A stretch of 64,000 nt of DNA from Ochotona curzoniae (lineage: Eukaryota > Chordata > Mammalia > Lagomorpha > Ochotonidae): positions 73,450,501-73,514,500 of the forward strand of contig NW_024466599.1 of assembly GCF_017591425.1 (NCBI RefSeq), written 5' to 3'. A model generated the notes under the pieces. The model was not told the DNA's origin and made no database searches. It was given only the letters and a program-made list of their open reading frames with translations. A program made the translations under genes and the position numbers. How positions within the stretch are numbered: the stretch's first letter is position 1; every line of letters starts with the position of its first letter. Shown one piece after another: positions 54,700 through 64,000 of this stretch.

Positions 54700-55318
54700 G
54701 TGGCCAGTGCCTTCATAGCAGGCTAAACCTTTGCCTATGATGCCTCCATCTCATATGGATGTTGGTTCCAGTCCTAGCTGCTTCACTTTTTAAAAAAGAA
54801 TTTCACTTATTACTATATATATATATTTTTTTTTTAATTCCACAGTCAGATATACAGTGAGGAGAGAGACAGAGAGGAAGATATTCTGTCCGATGATTCA
54901 CTCCCCAAGTGGCTACAAAAGCCAGAGCAGACCTGATTTGAAACCAGCAGCCAGGACCCTCTTCCTAGTCTCCCACATGGGTGTAGGGTCCCAAGGATCT
55001 GGGCTGTCCTCAACTGCTTTCCCAGGCTGCAAGTAGGGAGCTGGATGGGAAGTAGGGCTGCTGGGATTAGCACAGCGCCTACATGGGATTTTGGTGCCTA
55101 TGTGGGATTTCGCCCAGTTTATGAGCCTGGAAAAGCAAAGGAAAGTGACTCAAGTGCTTGGTCCCCTGTGTCCAAATGGGAAAACTGAAAGAAAATCCTG
55201 GTTCCTGGTGTTGGATTGGCCTGGCTCTGGCCATAGTAGCAATTCAGCAATGGAAGATCTGTCTCACTCTCTCTCTGTTTCCTTTTGAATAAAAATAAAT
55301 AAATCTTTAAAAAATAAG
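54700..55318 (+). mobile_element. C-type SINE split by a second SINE
   Basis: The 5' part (54700-54790) has GGCCAGTGCCTTCATAGCAGG, CATCTCATATGGATGTTGG and CCTAGCTGCTTCACTTT. The 3' part (55105-55318) has GAGCCTGGAAAAGCAAAGG, GGTTCCTGGTGTTGGATTGG, TCTCACTCTCTCTCTG and an AATAAATAAATCTTTAAA tail. Together they make one sense copy interrupted by the antisense SINE. Confidence 0.85.
54791..55104 (-). mobile_element. C-type SINE nested in another SINE, antisense
   Basis: TTTTTTTTTTAATTCCACAG, ATATACAGTGAGGAGAGAGAC, GATGATTCACTCCCCAAGTGG, GTAGGGTCCCAAGGATCTGGGC and AGCTGGATGGGAAGTAGGGC. Its host flanks join into one sense SINE. Confidence 0.88.
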
Positions 55319-56004
55319 TTATAAGATTGAATCAATAGGAAATGATGAAAACTGAAAAACAGTGCTACAAAATTAAGAGTGCATTTAATAGATTCACCAG
55401 TGTATTTAAAACATCAGGGCAACTGATGAGCTTGAAGACATGTCAATAGAGAGTGGAATGCAGAGGCAAAATAACTGAACAGGGCACTCCAAAGTGTTGG
55501 ACCGTTTCCAAAAATGTAAGGTACACAGATGGAAAATATCATGGGGTGGTAAACTTTTGTTGTTTTGAAATAGAGTAGCAAATTACAAATCCAAAAACAG
55601 GTAAGGATTCTGTGAAATGAATAACCGCTATTACATCTAGGCATGCTATTTTCAAAGTGCAGGAAGTAAAAGAAAAAAAAAGAGAATATTAAAAGGAGTC
55701 AGACGAAACTCTACCTTACTTATAGATGAATAAAAAATAATTGCATTTGATTTTCAGCCTAGAATTCTGCCATAGTTAAAATTATCCTTCAAAATGAACA
55801 AGAAAAGAAAAAAAGAAAAAGAATAAGCATTTGATCATGATTGTTAGCCTTGCTCTTCAACAACTGTTATAAGAAGTACTCGAATCAGGTAGAAATTTGT
55901 ATCAAGCAAAAATTTCATTTGCATTAAGAAATGAAGATCACCAGAGAAGGAATAAAGAACTTCAGTTTTATTTTTATTTTTCAAATGCTTTAAAAGATAA
56001 CCGG
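55319..56004. other. AT-rich unassigned DNA
   Basis: No repeat or gene is recognised. Several A-rich runs occur (55673-55685, 55800-55825). Confidence 0.45.
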
Positions 56005-56262
56005 GACCCGCATTTGGAGTCATAGCTGGTGAAATGTGCACTCTATATTAGAATCCCATCTCAAGTCTTGATTACACTGTCTCTGATACAGCTCCCTCCA
56101 AACACATCTGGAATTGGAACACAGCACTTGAATCCCTGGCACCCATGAAAGAGATCCCAATGGCGTTCCAGCTCTTGGCCTCAGCCACCTGCAGGTCATG
56201 CTCCTTGCGACCATCTGAGATGTGAACCAGCACATGGAGGATCTCTCTGCTTCTCTCTTTGA
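56005..56262 (+). mobile_element. Old C-type SINE, sense
   Basis: GGAGTCATAGCTGGTGAAATGTGC, ATACAGCTCCCTCCAAACAC, ACTTGAATCCCTGGCACCCATG and GATGTGAACCAGCACATGGAGG, ending in TCTCTCTGCTTCTCTC. The second, rabbit-like subtype is favoured by the 'cttgaatccctggcaccc' words. Confidence 0.6.
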
Positions 56263-56419
56263 TTGTACTATAGAAGGTGAAACGAACAGTAACAATGTCA
56301 CAAGAATGACAGAGAGGAATTGGGAATATTCTTCATTAGATTCATGTTGGTACTTGAAATACAATTTGGACAGTTCGGTATGTTCATTTTAAAATCCGCT
56401 ATTAATAATATTCTCCATT

Positions 56420-56706
56420 AAAAAAAGATTTCTTTTGTTTGATTTGAAACTCAGAATGAGAAAAGTAGAGAGAGAGAGGAGGCAATGGTAGCAACAGCCA
56501 AGGTGGGCCAGGCCAAAGCCAGGAGCCTGGAGCTTCCTCTAGCTCTTTCGTTAAAGACCAGTGGTCTTAGCACTTTGGCCACCCACTACTGTGTTTGCTG
56601 ATGCATTTGTAGGGAATGGGATCAAAGCTGGAGCAGTCAGGACTCAAATTGTTCCCATATATGATGCCTGCATTTCAGGCGGCAGCTTAAGTTGCCATGC
56701 TACAAA
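56420..56706 (-). mobile_element. C-type SINE, antisense, diverged
   Basis: AAAAAAGATTTCTTTTG, TAGAGAGAGAGAGGAGGC, AAGCCAGGAGCCTGGAGCTTCC, GGGATCAAAGCTGGAGCAG and GCAGCTTAAGTTGCCATGC. Confidence 0.78.
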
Positions 56707-56964
56707 AATAGCAATTAATGTTATTCTTAAGAGAAATGTAATCGTCTACATGAGAAGATAAAATAAAGTCATGGAAATCTAGTAGAGACAGAGAAAGCAA
56801 AAAAAAAATAAAACCACTGAGAATAGACTAATGTAATAAACAGTAAAATTTCAATTGATAGATGTAATCCAACTTTATTAACAATCACTTTAAAGGTAAA
56901 TGATCTACATACATCGTATCACTTAAAAGACAAAGATGGTCTGATTTCAAAACTTTTTGTGCAC

Positions 56965-57242
56965 ATTCTGGGTCTGACACGATAGCCTAGTGGTTAAATC
57001 CTCACCTTGCATGTGCCAAGATCCAGTATGGGCAGTGCTTCACGGTTCACGTTCTAGCTGCTCCACTTCCCATCCAGCCTCCTGCTTGTAGCCCGGGAAA
57101 GAACTTGAGGCCAGTCCAAAGCCTTAGGACGTTACAGCTACGTGGGAGTTCCCAGAAGAAATTTCTGGCTCCTGGCTTTGGATAAGCTCAGCTCTGGCTG
57201 TTTAGGCCACTTGGGGAGTGAACCAGAGGATGGAATATGTTT
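56965..57242 (+). mobile_element. C-type SINE nested in L1, 3'-truncated
   Basis: GTCTGACACGATAGCCTAGTGG head, CCATCCAGCCTCCTGCTTG, GGCCACTTGGGGAGTGAACCAG, then an abrupt end at GGATGGAATATG without the CT-rich block and tail. Confidence 0.87.
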
Positions 57243-57657
57243 CTAAAAGAAAAATGAGAACTTTAAGTCGTAAGAATTACAAACAGTTGAAAGAATTAGA
57301 TGGGCAAGGCATTAGAAAACATGCAGAAAGGTTTTTAAAACTCATCAAAAAATTACAATGGCGATTTTCATGTCAGCAGTTGTGGACTTCAGGACAAAAA
57401 CAGTGTCCAGGGTAAAGAGAAGTGCAGCCTGCTGATCAAGGAGTAAAATACTATGGACGTCTATATGTTTATGAACCTAACAAAAATCACTAAGAAAATA
57501 TAAAAATGAAAGGAGACATAGACCGACATTACAGATGTAAATTTCGATAGTTCTGTCAATAATAGATAGGTCAGGCAGGCATGAAATCAGTAAAGTTGTA
57601 GAAGATTGAGACTATGCATCAATGTCATCCAATATATACAGATAGACTGCTGTATGT

Positions 57658-57685
<28 letters not shown>
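57658..57685. repeat. (CA)14 microsatellite
   Basis: Perfect dinucleotide tract inside the old L1. Confidence 0.95.
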
Positions 57686-57688
<3 letters not shown>

Positions 57689-57960
57689 AACAGAATCCTC
57701 AGTGTTTACAACATCATGTGAATAATCCACTGAAATGGATCATATTGATATATGGGTAATGGTTTATAAGAGATATCATAATGATACTGTTAAAATCTCA
57801 AGTATGATCTATGAGCACAATTGAACTAAAGTAGAGATTATTTAAAAACTTATGAAAATGCTATTTTAAATAACACATGGGTCAAAGAGGTACCAACAAA
57901 ATGTTTAAGTATTTTTGAACCGTATGAACTTGAGAATGTAAGTTATAGAATGTATTAGAT

Positions 57961-58589
57961 CCAACAGAAGTAGTGACTTGCAGTGGTAAATATATTTATT
58001 AGTAAATGAAAATTTTAAATAGTTTCCTAGTTTTCCCATTATAGAACTAGAGAAAAAAGGCTAACATATTTAAAGAAAAAAAAAATGAATGTCTTCACAG
58101 ATGCAATTTTTTTTTCCAAAAAATCAATTCAATGTGAATGAAGTGTAAAACTATAAAACTTCTGATTCTGTGTGATAAATCATTGAAAACTTATATGATT
58201 TTTTGATAATTAATTCTACATACAACACTGAAACTGTGATCCATGAGGAAAAAATGTAACCTCTGCTTTACTCATTTTAAAAAATGGTTGCCTGCCCTAG
58301 ATGCTTTCCAGTAACATAAAAACTTTCGTACTGACTTATTACGTCCTGCAAGGATATGTTACAATCACGATTACAAAATTAAACTTTGTTCAATGTGAAT
58401 TTCCTTGTTTTGTCACATATTTTTCAATGCCACCGATCAGAATCACAGTGATCTTGTTTCTAGAAAGTGAGAAGCAGCTGCTTAAATCCATATTGAAACA
58501 TAAGACAATTAAAATAATTAAACGATTTAGTGAAAGTGGTTACAACAAATAGGTTTGATATCTAATACAAAACTACACAAATGAAAACA
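57961..58589. other. AT-rich unassigned DNA
   Basis: No clear element. It may be degraded L1, since it sits between two sense L1 pieces, but no diagnostic words remain. The frame 58301-58552 has no domain I know. Confidence 0.4.
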
Positions 58590-59225
58590 GAGACATTACT
58601 GAAAGAATATGCATGCATAAACCAACAAACCATAGTAAAACCCACAACTGAATACATACAAGTAGAGTTGGCTGATGTTTTGGTAAGGTATAAAGAACTT
58701 TCAACCAAAAAAGAAAAAAAATATTTACTCAAAATGGTTGCTGGGATATTTCCATGTCCACGTGCAAAGGAATGAAGTTCAATACATGCACTACAACTCA
58801 TACAAAATTTAACAAAAGTGACAAATGTTTGCAAATGTAAAATGTAAAGCATATGACACAGAAGGAAACAAAACAAAATTAACATCTTAAATGTTTCATA
58901 AATTCTAGATATGACAACAAAATGGCAACTCACAAAATGACTAATAAAAGGTTATTAAAGTTAAGCATTTCATATTTAAAAGCCATTTTTAAAGGAATAA
59001 AATGGTAAGCAATGAAAAGAGTAAAAATATTAGTAAAGTATGTATTATATAAAAGGCATGTGTATAATAAACACAGCAATTAAAATGAGCAAATGGGCAA
59101 GATATTTGAATTGATATTTCAATAAAGAAAATACATTGGCTTCAAAAAGTAAAACAAACGGAACGCAACATCATTTGCTTTTAGCGAAATTTGGACTTGG
59201 ATAACACTATTCACTAATCACAGGG
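58590..59225 (+). mobile_element. Old LINE-1 ORF2 3' fragment
   Basis: TTGCTGGGATATTTCCATGTCC, ACGTGCAAAGGAATGAAGTTC, TACAACTCATACAAAATTTAAC and ATTGATATTTCAATAAAGAAAATAC, with ACGGAACGCAACATCATTTGC. These follow L1 order ('ctggatatccacatgcaaaagaatgaagtt...', 'gacatttctccaaagaagatata', 'aacatcattagtc'). Confidence 0.75.
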
Positions 59226-60259
59226 GTCAAAAAATACATGAAACTGATTATTTCCAATCACACCAATGCTAGGCTGGTTTGCTAACTCTGCATGTTTGCT
59301 ATCACAAAATGAAGAGTTTCAGCAACTAAAATTTGTCTGCATTTGGAAGGCCAGAATTCCAAAACCAGATGCCCTTAGGGTTGAGTCTGAAAGCTGTTTA
59401 AAGAAAAAAAATATATATGCATTCCAGCTCTCTCTTTTTGGTTTGTAAATGTTCGTTTTCTCGTATATCTCATTACATCTTTCTCTCCTTAATGTGCATA
59501 TCTCTATTCTGATTTCCTTTAATACAATAAGGATACCAACAATATTCAGTTGGGGTTCACTCTAATGACTTTATGCGAACTTGATAACTTCTGTAAATGC
59601 CCTACATTTAAATGAGATTGCATTCTTCAGTGGTGAGGGTTAAAACGTGAATGTTTGTGAATTTGAGGGATTTCACGATTCAAGTCCTAACAGATGCTGA
59701 GGCCCAGGAATGCTGGCTCATGAGCGGTGGTAATGCGCAATTGTAGAGTTGCACCAGAAGTAGCTTGTCATCTCCCTTTAGATTAACCCTGCTTTCAACA
59801 TACACAGCATTTCAACATTCAATATATTGGCACTAGGCAATTGAAAACTTACAACTATATGACTCATCAATAATGGAAGTATTGAATCACGCAGTCACAT
59901 TGAGAGGCAGAAATAGAGACAGAAACAGAATTGGTAACTTTAGAATGGATAAAATGGGCAAACAATTCTTAATCATGTGGTCAAAATTAATCTCATCCAT
60001 GATAAATTCAATTGGTAACATTTGACCCCAGATACAAAATGTTGGGCAGAAGATATCTAACCATTCCCTTCATCATAAAAAAAAATAATAATTTAATACA
60101 GTCTAGTCTCCTTGAATTAATGGTAAATATTCTGTCATTTTTCAATTAAGCAATATTGTGGGTTTCTGATTTAGTTTATGTCATTATTCTGATTTATTCA
60201 TGTTTCGGAGGTTTGCAGAGTTTATTGCATACACAGGGAAGCACTGGAGTCATAGGTTT
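59226..60259. other. AT-rich unassigned DNA
   Basis: No family is recognised with confidence. A60080-type A run (AAAAAAAAATAATAATTT near 60078) suggests an old tail. No gene is recognised. Confidence 0.4.
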
Positions 60260-60530
60260 ATAGCTCATTATTCACACACACACATACACACACATTGAAT
60301 ATCCTCTTGCACACAGAAACTCGATTAAGAAACAGAACATAACTAGCATGCAGAGCCTTCTCATTGGCCATCCTAACACTCGCCAAAAGGGTGACACGTT
60401 CCTGGCCTTCATCACCAATGATTGGTTTTGTCTGTTTTGAACTTAGAAAAGTACATCATAAAGTATTTGTATCTGGTGTTTGTTGCTCAGTTTTCTATAT
60501 TGAGTGCTCCTTGGTGTTAGAAAGGAATTG
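60260..60530 (-). mobile_element. Old LINE-1 3' end, antisense
   Basis: AAGAAACAGAACATAACTAGC, CAGAGCCTTCTCATTGGCCATCC, TTTTGTCTGTTTTGAAC, AAGTATTTGTATCTGGTG and TTGCTCAGTTTTC match the complement of old L1 3' DNA ('aagaaacagaacattaccagcac...ttttgaactttatataaatgg...tttgtgtctggcttctttcactcag'). Confidence 0.7.
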
Positions 60531-60814
60531 GTAGATTCCTATAAACCTGAACCATTCTTAATTTAATGTGTGGAAAATTCAACTAGATACATAGAGTAGT
60601 TTATGATTGTTACAAGGTCATGCGCCAGTGTGAGTAAATGGAAATAAAGCTTCTAAAAAAAAAATAAAATGCAACTTTTGTGACAGCTAAGAAAATACCT
60701 TTGTGTCATTTCAACAGAGATATCTAAAACTTGTATTAGAAAAATTAAGAAATTATCAAGACAAAAAAATAACCTACAGAATAGGTATCAGAATAAATAA
60801 AAACCTTTTTTTTT
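60531..60814. other. AT-rich unassigned DNA
   Basis: Nothing is recognised besides an A-rich run near 60654-60668. Confidence 0.45.
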
Positions 60815-61146
60815 CTTCTAAAAATTGACTTTATTTTTATTTGAAAGGCAAAGTTACAGAGAGAAGGAGAAACAGGGAGAAATATCCTCCATCTTCAAGC
60901 ACACTTCCCAAATGGTTACAATGGCTGGAGTTGGACTTAATGAAAACATGCTTCTTTCAGATCTCCCACATGCGTGTTGGAGCCAAATCATCCGAGCCCC
61001 CTCCTCCCCGCCCCCACCCCCTGCTTTTTTTTCCCAAGCCATTAGCATGGAGCTGGGTCTGAAGTGGAGTTGCAGAGACCCAAACCTGGACACATCAGAA
61101 GATGCAACAGGCTCATACTCAGCCAGAAACTCCCATTCCCCAGGCC
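60815..61146 (-). mobile_element. C-type SINE, antisense
   Basis: ATTTTTATTTGAAAGGCAAAG, AGAGAGAAGGAGAAACAGGG, a C-rich insertion (CCTCCTCCCCGCCCCCACCCCC at 60999-61020) in the central part, and TTAGCATGGAGCTGGGTC. Frames of 73-129 codons here are SINE-derived. Confidence 0.8.
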
Positions 61147-61230
61147 CAAGATCGTATCAGATTCTTACAGAGAGAGATCCAAGGTCATTATTATACCATG
61201 TATCTCTAAATTAATTTATTCACTAAATGC

Positions 61231-61412
61231 AGGACCCTGGGATCCCATTCAGGGACGCAAGCACTTGGGCCACTTTGTGCTGCTTTTCCAGGCACATTGA
61301 CAGGGGACTGGATCTTACAGTGCTGCAGGAGTCACCGGAGCTTGCTTCAATATGAGATGTTGGCACCTCAAATGATGGTTTACTCTGTCCTGTCACAACA
61401 CCAGTCCTTAAA
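61231..61412 (-). mobile_element. Partial C-type SINE, antisense
   Basis: CAGGACCCTGGGATCCCATTC, GGCCACTTTGTGCTGCTTTTCC and TGATGGTTTACTCTGTCC...ACACCAGTCC. Only the half nearest the tRNA-like head remains; the tail half is missing. Confidence 0.65.
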
Positions 61413-61927
61413 GGTTCCATCTTGAATCATTTCTAAAAACATCAACTATCCAAAGACGATATTAAAACAACTGTATGTTTAAATAGAAAACAGATTAAAT
61501 TACCTCGGAAGGATTCTACTTAGTATATATGAGGACAAATTTCTACTTACCTCTAGTGCAGTATGCACCGAAAACTATCAAAAACATTGAAAAAAGAAAT
61601 TAATCATATAATTGACTATCAAAAATAAAAACATGCATTATCTAGAACAGGCAATTTTTATAATCATAATTGAAAATTGAAAAGAAATAACTGAGCCAAA
61701 CATTAGACTTTAAAAACAATAATAAGGAAAATTTTAAATAAATAAATGAATGTAGATTGTGAAGATACACGCACAAGTACTTAATGTGTATGCATATATA
61801 TGAATATGTTTAAAGAACTTGCATTCTTAATTACATTTCTAAAATAAAGCAGGAAAATGAGCAGTTCTATCGAAAAATGTAAATTGCATTTGACCTTAGG
61901 AATAATGCTTAATCTCATTTACGGTAT
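61413..61927. other. AT-rich unassigned DNA
   Basis: Possibly degraded L1, since L1 sequence is recognised on the far side of the next SINE. No diagnostic words remain. Confidence 0.4.
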
Positions 61928-61941
61928 AAAAGCCATAAGCC

Positions 61942-62275
61942 GGGCCCGGCGCGGTGGCGCAAGTGGTTAAAGGTCCTCACCTTGCCGCCCGGGATCCCAT
62001 ATGGGCGCCGGTTCTAATCCCGGCAGCCCCGCTTCCCTTCCAGCTCCCTGCCTGTGGCCTGGGAAAGCAGCAGAAGGACGGCCCAAAGCTTTGGGAACCT
62101 GCACCCGCGTGGGAGACCCGGAAGAGGCTCCTGGCTTCGGATCGGCATAGCATCGGCCCGTTGCGCTCACTTGGGGAGTGAATCATCGGACGGAAGATCT
62201 TCCTCTCTGTCTCTCCTCTCTGTATATCTGCCTTTCCAATGAAAAAATAATAAAAATAAATCTTTAAAAAAAAAA
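61942..62275 (+). mobile_element. Very young C-type SINE, sense, 14-bp TSD
   Basis: Head GGGCCCGGCGCGGTGGCGC followed by AAGTGGTTAAAGG. The A box (TGGCGCAAGTGG) and B box (GGTTCTAATCC) are both intact, and an A13 run ends the tail. AAAAGCCATAAGCC flanks it exactly (61928-61941 and 62276-62289). CpGs that decay quickly by deamination are mostly retained. Frames of 62-104 codons are readthrough. Confidence 0.98.
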
Positions 62276-62419
62276 AAAAGCCATAAGCCAAAGTTATCTA
62301 TTTTAGGGATAAGTTCTTACTCATTCATTAGTGAAAGAATGAAGTTTATTAATACTGTATTAATTAAGTTCTCCTACATTTTTAGTGTGTAGGAAAAGGC
62401 TACAAATCTTATGAACGAA

Positions 62420-62665
62420 GCTTAACAATATCTAACAAAAATATGTATGTATTTTCCGTTGACACACTAATTCCATTCTAAGAAGCCACTAAAAGTCTAA
62501 AAAAGGTATTCATAGCAAAAAAACTGGAAGCACCTCAAACAATAATACGCATTATTCCATAAATTACAATCTATCTAAACAATGGTGTCTGGAATTTTCT
62601 AAACAAATGATAGTTATTAAATATTATTTATCTCCAATATACATTATTAAATGTTAATAATGGTA
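62420..62665 (+). mobile_element. Old LINE-1 ORF2 3' fragment
   Basis: CACTAATTCCATTCTAAGAAG, ATAGCAAAAAAACTGGAAGC, ACCTCAAACAATAATACGC and AAATTACAATCTATCTAAACAATGG follow L1 order ('agcaattccactcctagga...actggaaacaacccaaa...aaattatggtacatcca..aatgg'). Confidence 0.65.
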
Positions 62666-62703
62666 AATAAATACATAGAATAATACAACTTATTTAGCAT
62701 AGA

Positions 62704-62725
62704 GGATAGATAGATAGATAGATAG
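62704..62725. repeat. (GATA)n short array
   Basis: Five GATA units just downstream of the L1 fragment. Confidence 0.88.
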
Positions 62726-62784
62726 AGTAGATGGTATAGGACATTGATAATAGATACATATGTATTCCTATTTTCAAAGATAAA

Positions 62785-63155
62785 AAGAAGGGGACAATAT
62801 TGTGATGCAGCAGTTGCAACCCTGATATCCCGTCCTGGAGCGTTGATTTAAGTTCCAAACATTTTTGCTCTGATCCATTGGAGCACCCAGGATGACTCAG
62901 TTCTTGGTCCCTACCTTTGACCTGGCCCGTACCTGGCTGTTGAAAACCTTTGGAGAGAATGAATGAATGGAGCCTCTCTGCTTCTATTTTTTCTTTCTTC
63001 TTTTCTCTTCTTTTCCTTTTCTTTCTCCTCCCCTCCCCTCCCCTATCCTCCCCTCCCCTCCATTTCCCTTCCCTTTCTTTCTTTTGCCCCCTGTCTCTCT
63101 CGCTGTGCTTCCCTTTCCTGGTGCAATTTATACCTTTCAAATAAATAAACAAATT
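62785..63155 (+). mobile_element. C-type SINE with expanded pyrimidine block
   Basis: GGGGACAATATTGTGATGCAGC head, CCTGATATCCCGTCCTGG, GTTCTTGGTCCCTACC, then an enlarged C/T block where normal copies carry about 25 bases of CTCTGTCTCTCC, and a TTTCAAATAAATAAACAAAT tail. The 176-codon minus-strand frame (Arg/Lys/Glu-rich) comes from the purine-rich complement and is not a gene. Confidence 0.8.
62985..63110 (+). repeat. Polypyrimidine tract with CCCCT units
   Basis: Nearly pure C/T over about 125 bases, with CTCCCCTCCCCTCCCC-like units. It grew from the CT-rich block of the SINE. Confidence 0.92.
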
Positions 63156-64000
63156 GCTACAAGGACACCATAAAAACATTTCTAAAATAGCAATCTCTAG
63201 AAAGAAAGAGTATTGTTGGGGCATTTATTTAACATTTCACAGAAATTTGACATTGGAATTAAAGGACTACATTATTGTAAAATATTAAATTATGAAAAAT
63301 ACTTCATAAAAATGAAGCAAATGTAAATGTAGATAGACAAGCATTCAGTATTTAGTTTGTGTCAAAAACGTTAGAGTGGAATTAATCCGAGGAAAACTTA
63401 AAACACTGTAATAAACTATATCTCATGTAATATGCCATGAAAATAAAACAAAAAATAATAAACTTTTTATTATACTGTTGGTAATATTAATAGTTTTGTT
63501 ATTCCAAAGCTGTTGTGTGTATAATATGGGATAAAATCAAAGAATAAATTATAATGTTTTCTGATTCTACCTTGAAGACCCACAGGGTCAATGACAAGAA
63601 GATTCATGGGGAAAGGGGATCAAGATAAAGTTGTAAAATAGAGGAGATTAAGTAAAGTAAGTCTATAATACTGAATATGATTAGGACATGTAAGTATTAA
63701 CTTCCAATATATTTAACTCTCTTCTAGCTTTATCCATTGTAGATGCTAGAAATAATGACCAATTGGGTTACACTAGTGAATTGAATGGTAAATAACCTAA
63801 AGTTTAAGTTGTAGTCTTGTAATACCATCAGCAGAAATCATAGAGGAAACAGGGTGGATATGCGAAATAAACACAAACTTCTTATCCAATCATATAACAC
63901 AGGAACTCACAAAGAGCACAAAAGAGCTTGTGCAAAAGATTGCATCACAGCAAGAGAGCCCCACTTTCTAACAGTGGGATAATCCAAGTATCAGTACAGA
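63156..64000. other. AT-rich unassigned DNA
   Basis: No repeat, exon or RNA gene is recognised to the end of the window. Confidence 0.5.

Larger units (their letters stand above)
56740..57960 (+). mobile_element. Old LINE-1 (ORF2 endonuclease region), with nested SINE
   Basis: TTTAAAGGTAAATGATCTACATAC and CACTTAAAAGACAAAGATGG precede the SINE. After it come GATAGTTCTGTCAATAATAGATAG, TCAGTAAAGTTGTAGAAG, GATCATATTGATATATGGG, TCTCAAGTATGATCTATGAGCAC and TTTTAAATAACACATGGGTCAAAGAGG. That is the order of L1 ORF2 from endonuclease toward the reverse transcriptase start. Many frameshifts; dead. Confidence 0.82.

Noticed and set aside
61942..62020. tRNA gene
   Set aside because: The SINE head has A- and B-box-like motifs, but the sequence does not fold into a complete cloverleaf with a discriminator end and continues straight into the SINE body.
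62694..63224. 176-codon minus-strand frame rich in Arg, Lys and Glu
   Set aside because: Low-complexity product of the purine-rich complement of the polypyrimidine tract inside a SINE.
14..63990. Bacterial or viral operon, riboswitch, origin or attachment site
   Set aside because: Composition, lack of dense reading frames and the SINE/L1 landscape are those of a mammalian nuclear genome.

Overview
The window looks like mammalian, intergenic or deep-intronic DNA, most likely lagomorph and, by inference, pika (Ochotona). The main evidence is about fifty copies of one tRNA-headed SINE of the lagomorph C type. Its head resembles GGCGCAAGTGGTTAAGG, followed by a B-box-like GGTTCTAATCCC, a diagnostic CCCATATGGG, a TCTCTGTCTCTCCT stretch, and an AATAAAAATAAATCTTT(A)n tail. 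The young copies begin GGGCCCGGCGCGGTGGCGC and differ from the rabbit C-repeat head as I remember it, which is why I lean to pika; a database comparison would settle it. The DNA is AT-rich and CpG-poor outside the young SINEs, microsatellites are plentiful, and there is no bacterial-style gene organisation.

I found no protein-coding gene that I can name. The open reading frames are short (at most 185 codons). They lie in SINEs, in CA/TG repeats, in LINE-1 remnants, or in stretches where nothing else supports coding. No tRNA, rRNA, snRNA or CRISPR was found; the only tRNA-like sequence is the SINE heads.

Layout. 1-2.5 kb: unassigned AT-rich DNA with a slightly GC-richer patch at 1.0-1.7 kb. 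2.5-3.9 kb: old L1 interrupted by two SINEs. 4.5-5.7 kb: SINE, a polypyrimidine/(TTTA)n tract, an antisense L1 3' end, SINE. 8.1-11.2 kb: old L1 pieces, old SINEs and a MIR. 11.4-17.8 kb: SINE-rich, with a young SINE inserted immediately beside an older one at 14.8 kb and an antisense L1. 18-22 kb: MIRs, young SINEs with perfect target-site duplications (TSDs), and two weak splice-bounded candidate exons (19.26 and 20.23 kb). 23-31 kb: SINE clusters. 31.37-31.71 kb: an LTR-like block resembling the R-U5 part of ERV2/ERVK-class LTRs, antisense. 32.8-38.4 kb: the most repeat-poor part, and the best place to look for conserved regulatory DNA or a non-coding transcript. 40-41.6 kb: SINEs and a sense L1 3' UTR. 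45.2-47.4 kb: the longest L1 piece (3' ORF2 plus 3' UTR), with a SINE nested inside. 48-57.9 kb: dense SINEs, including SINE-in-SINE nesting at 54.7-55.3 kb and an L1 with a nested SINE at 56.7-57.9 kb. 58-64 kb: old L1 pieces, a very fresh SINE at 61.94 kb, and AT-rich DNA to the end.

The window works as a record of retrotransposition: L1 supplies the machinery, the SINEs depend on it (A-rich tails and TSDs show this), and insertions are layered by age. I do not see an undescribed biological system. The most useful observations are two co-existing young SINE subfamilies separated by a one-base change in the B box, several structurally odd SINE copies, the LTR-like block, and a few candidate exons or conserved elements that need comparative or RNA data.
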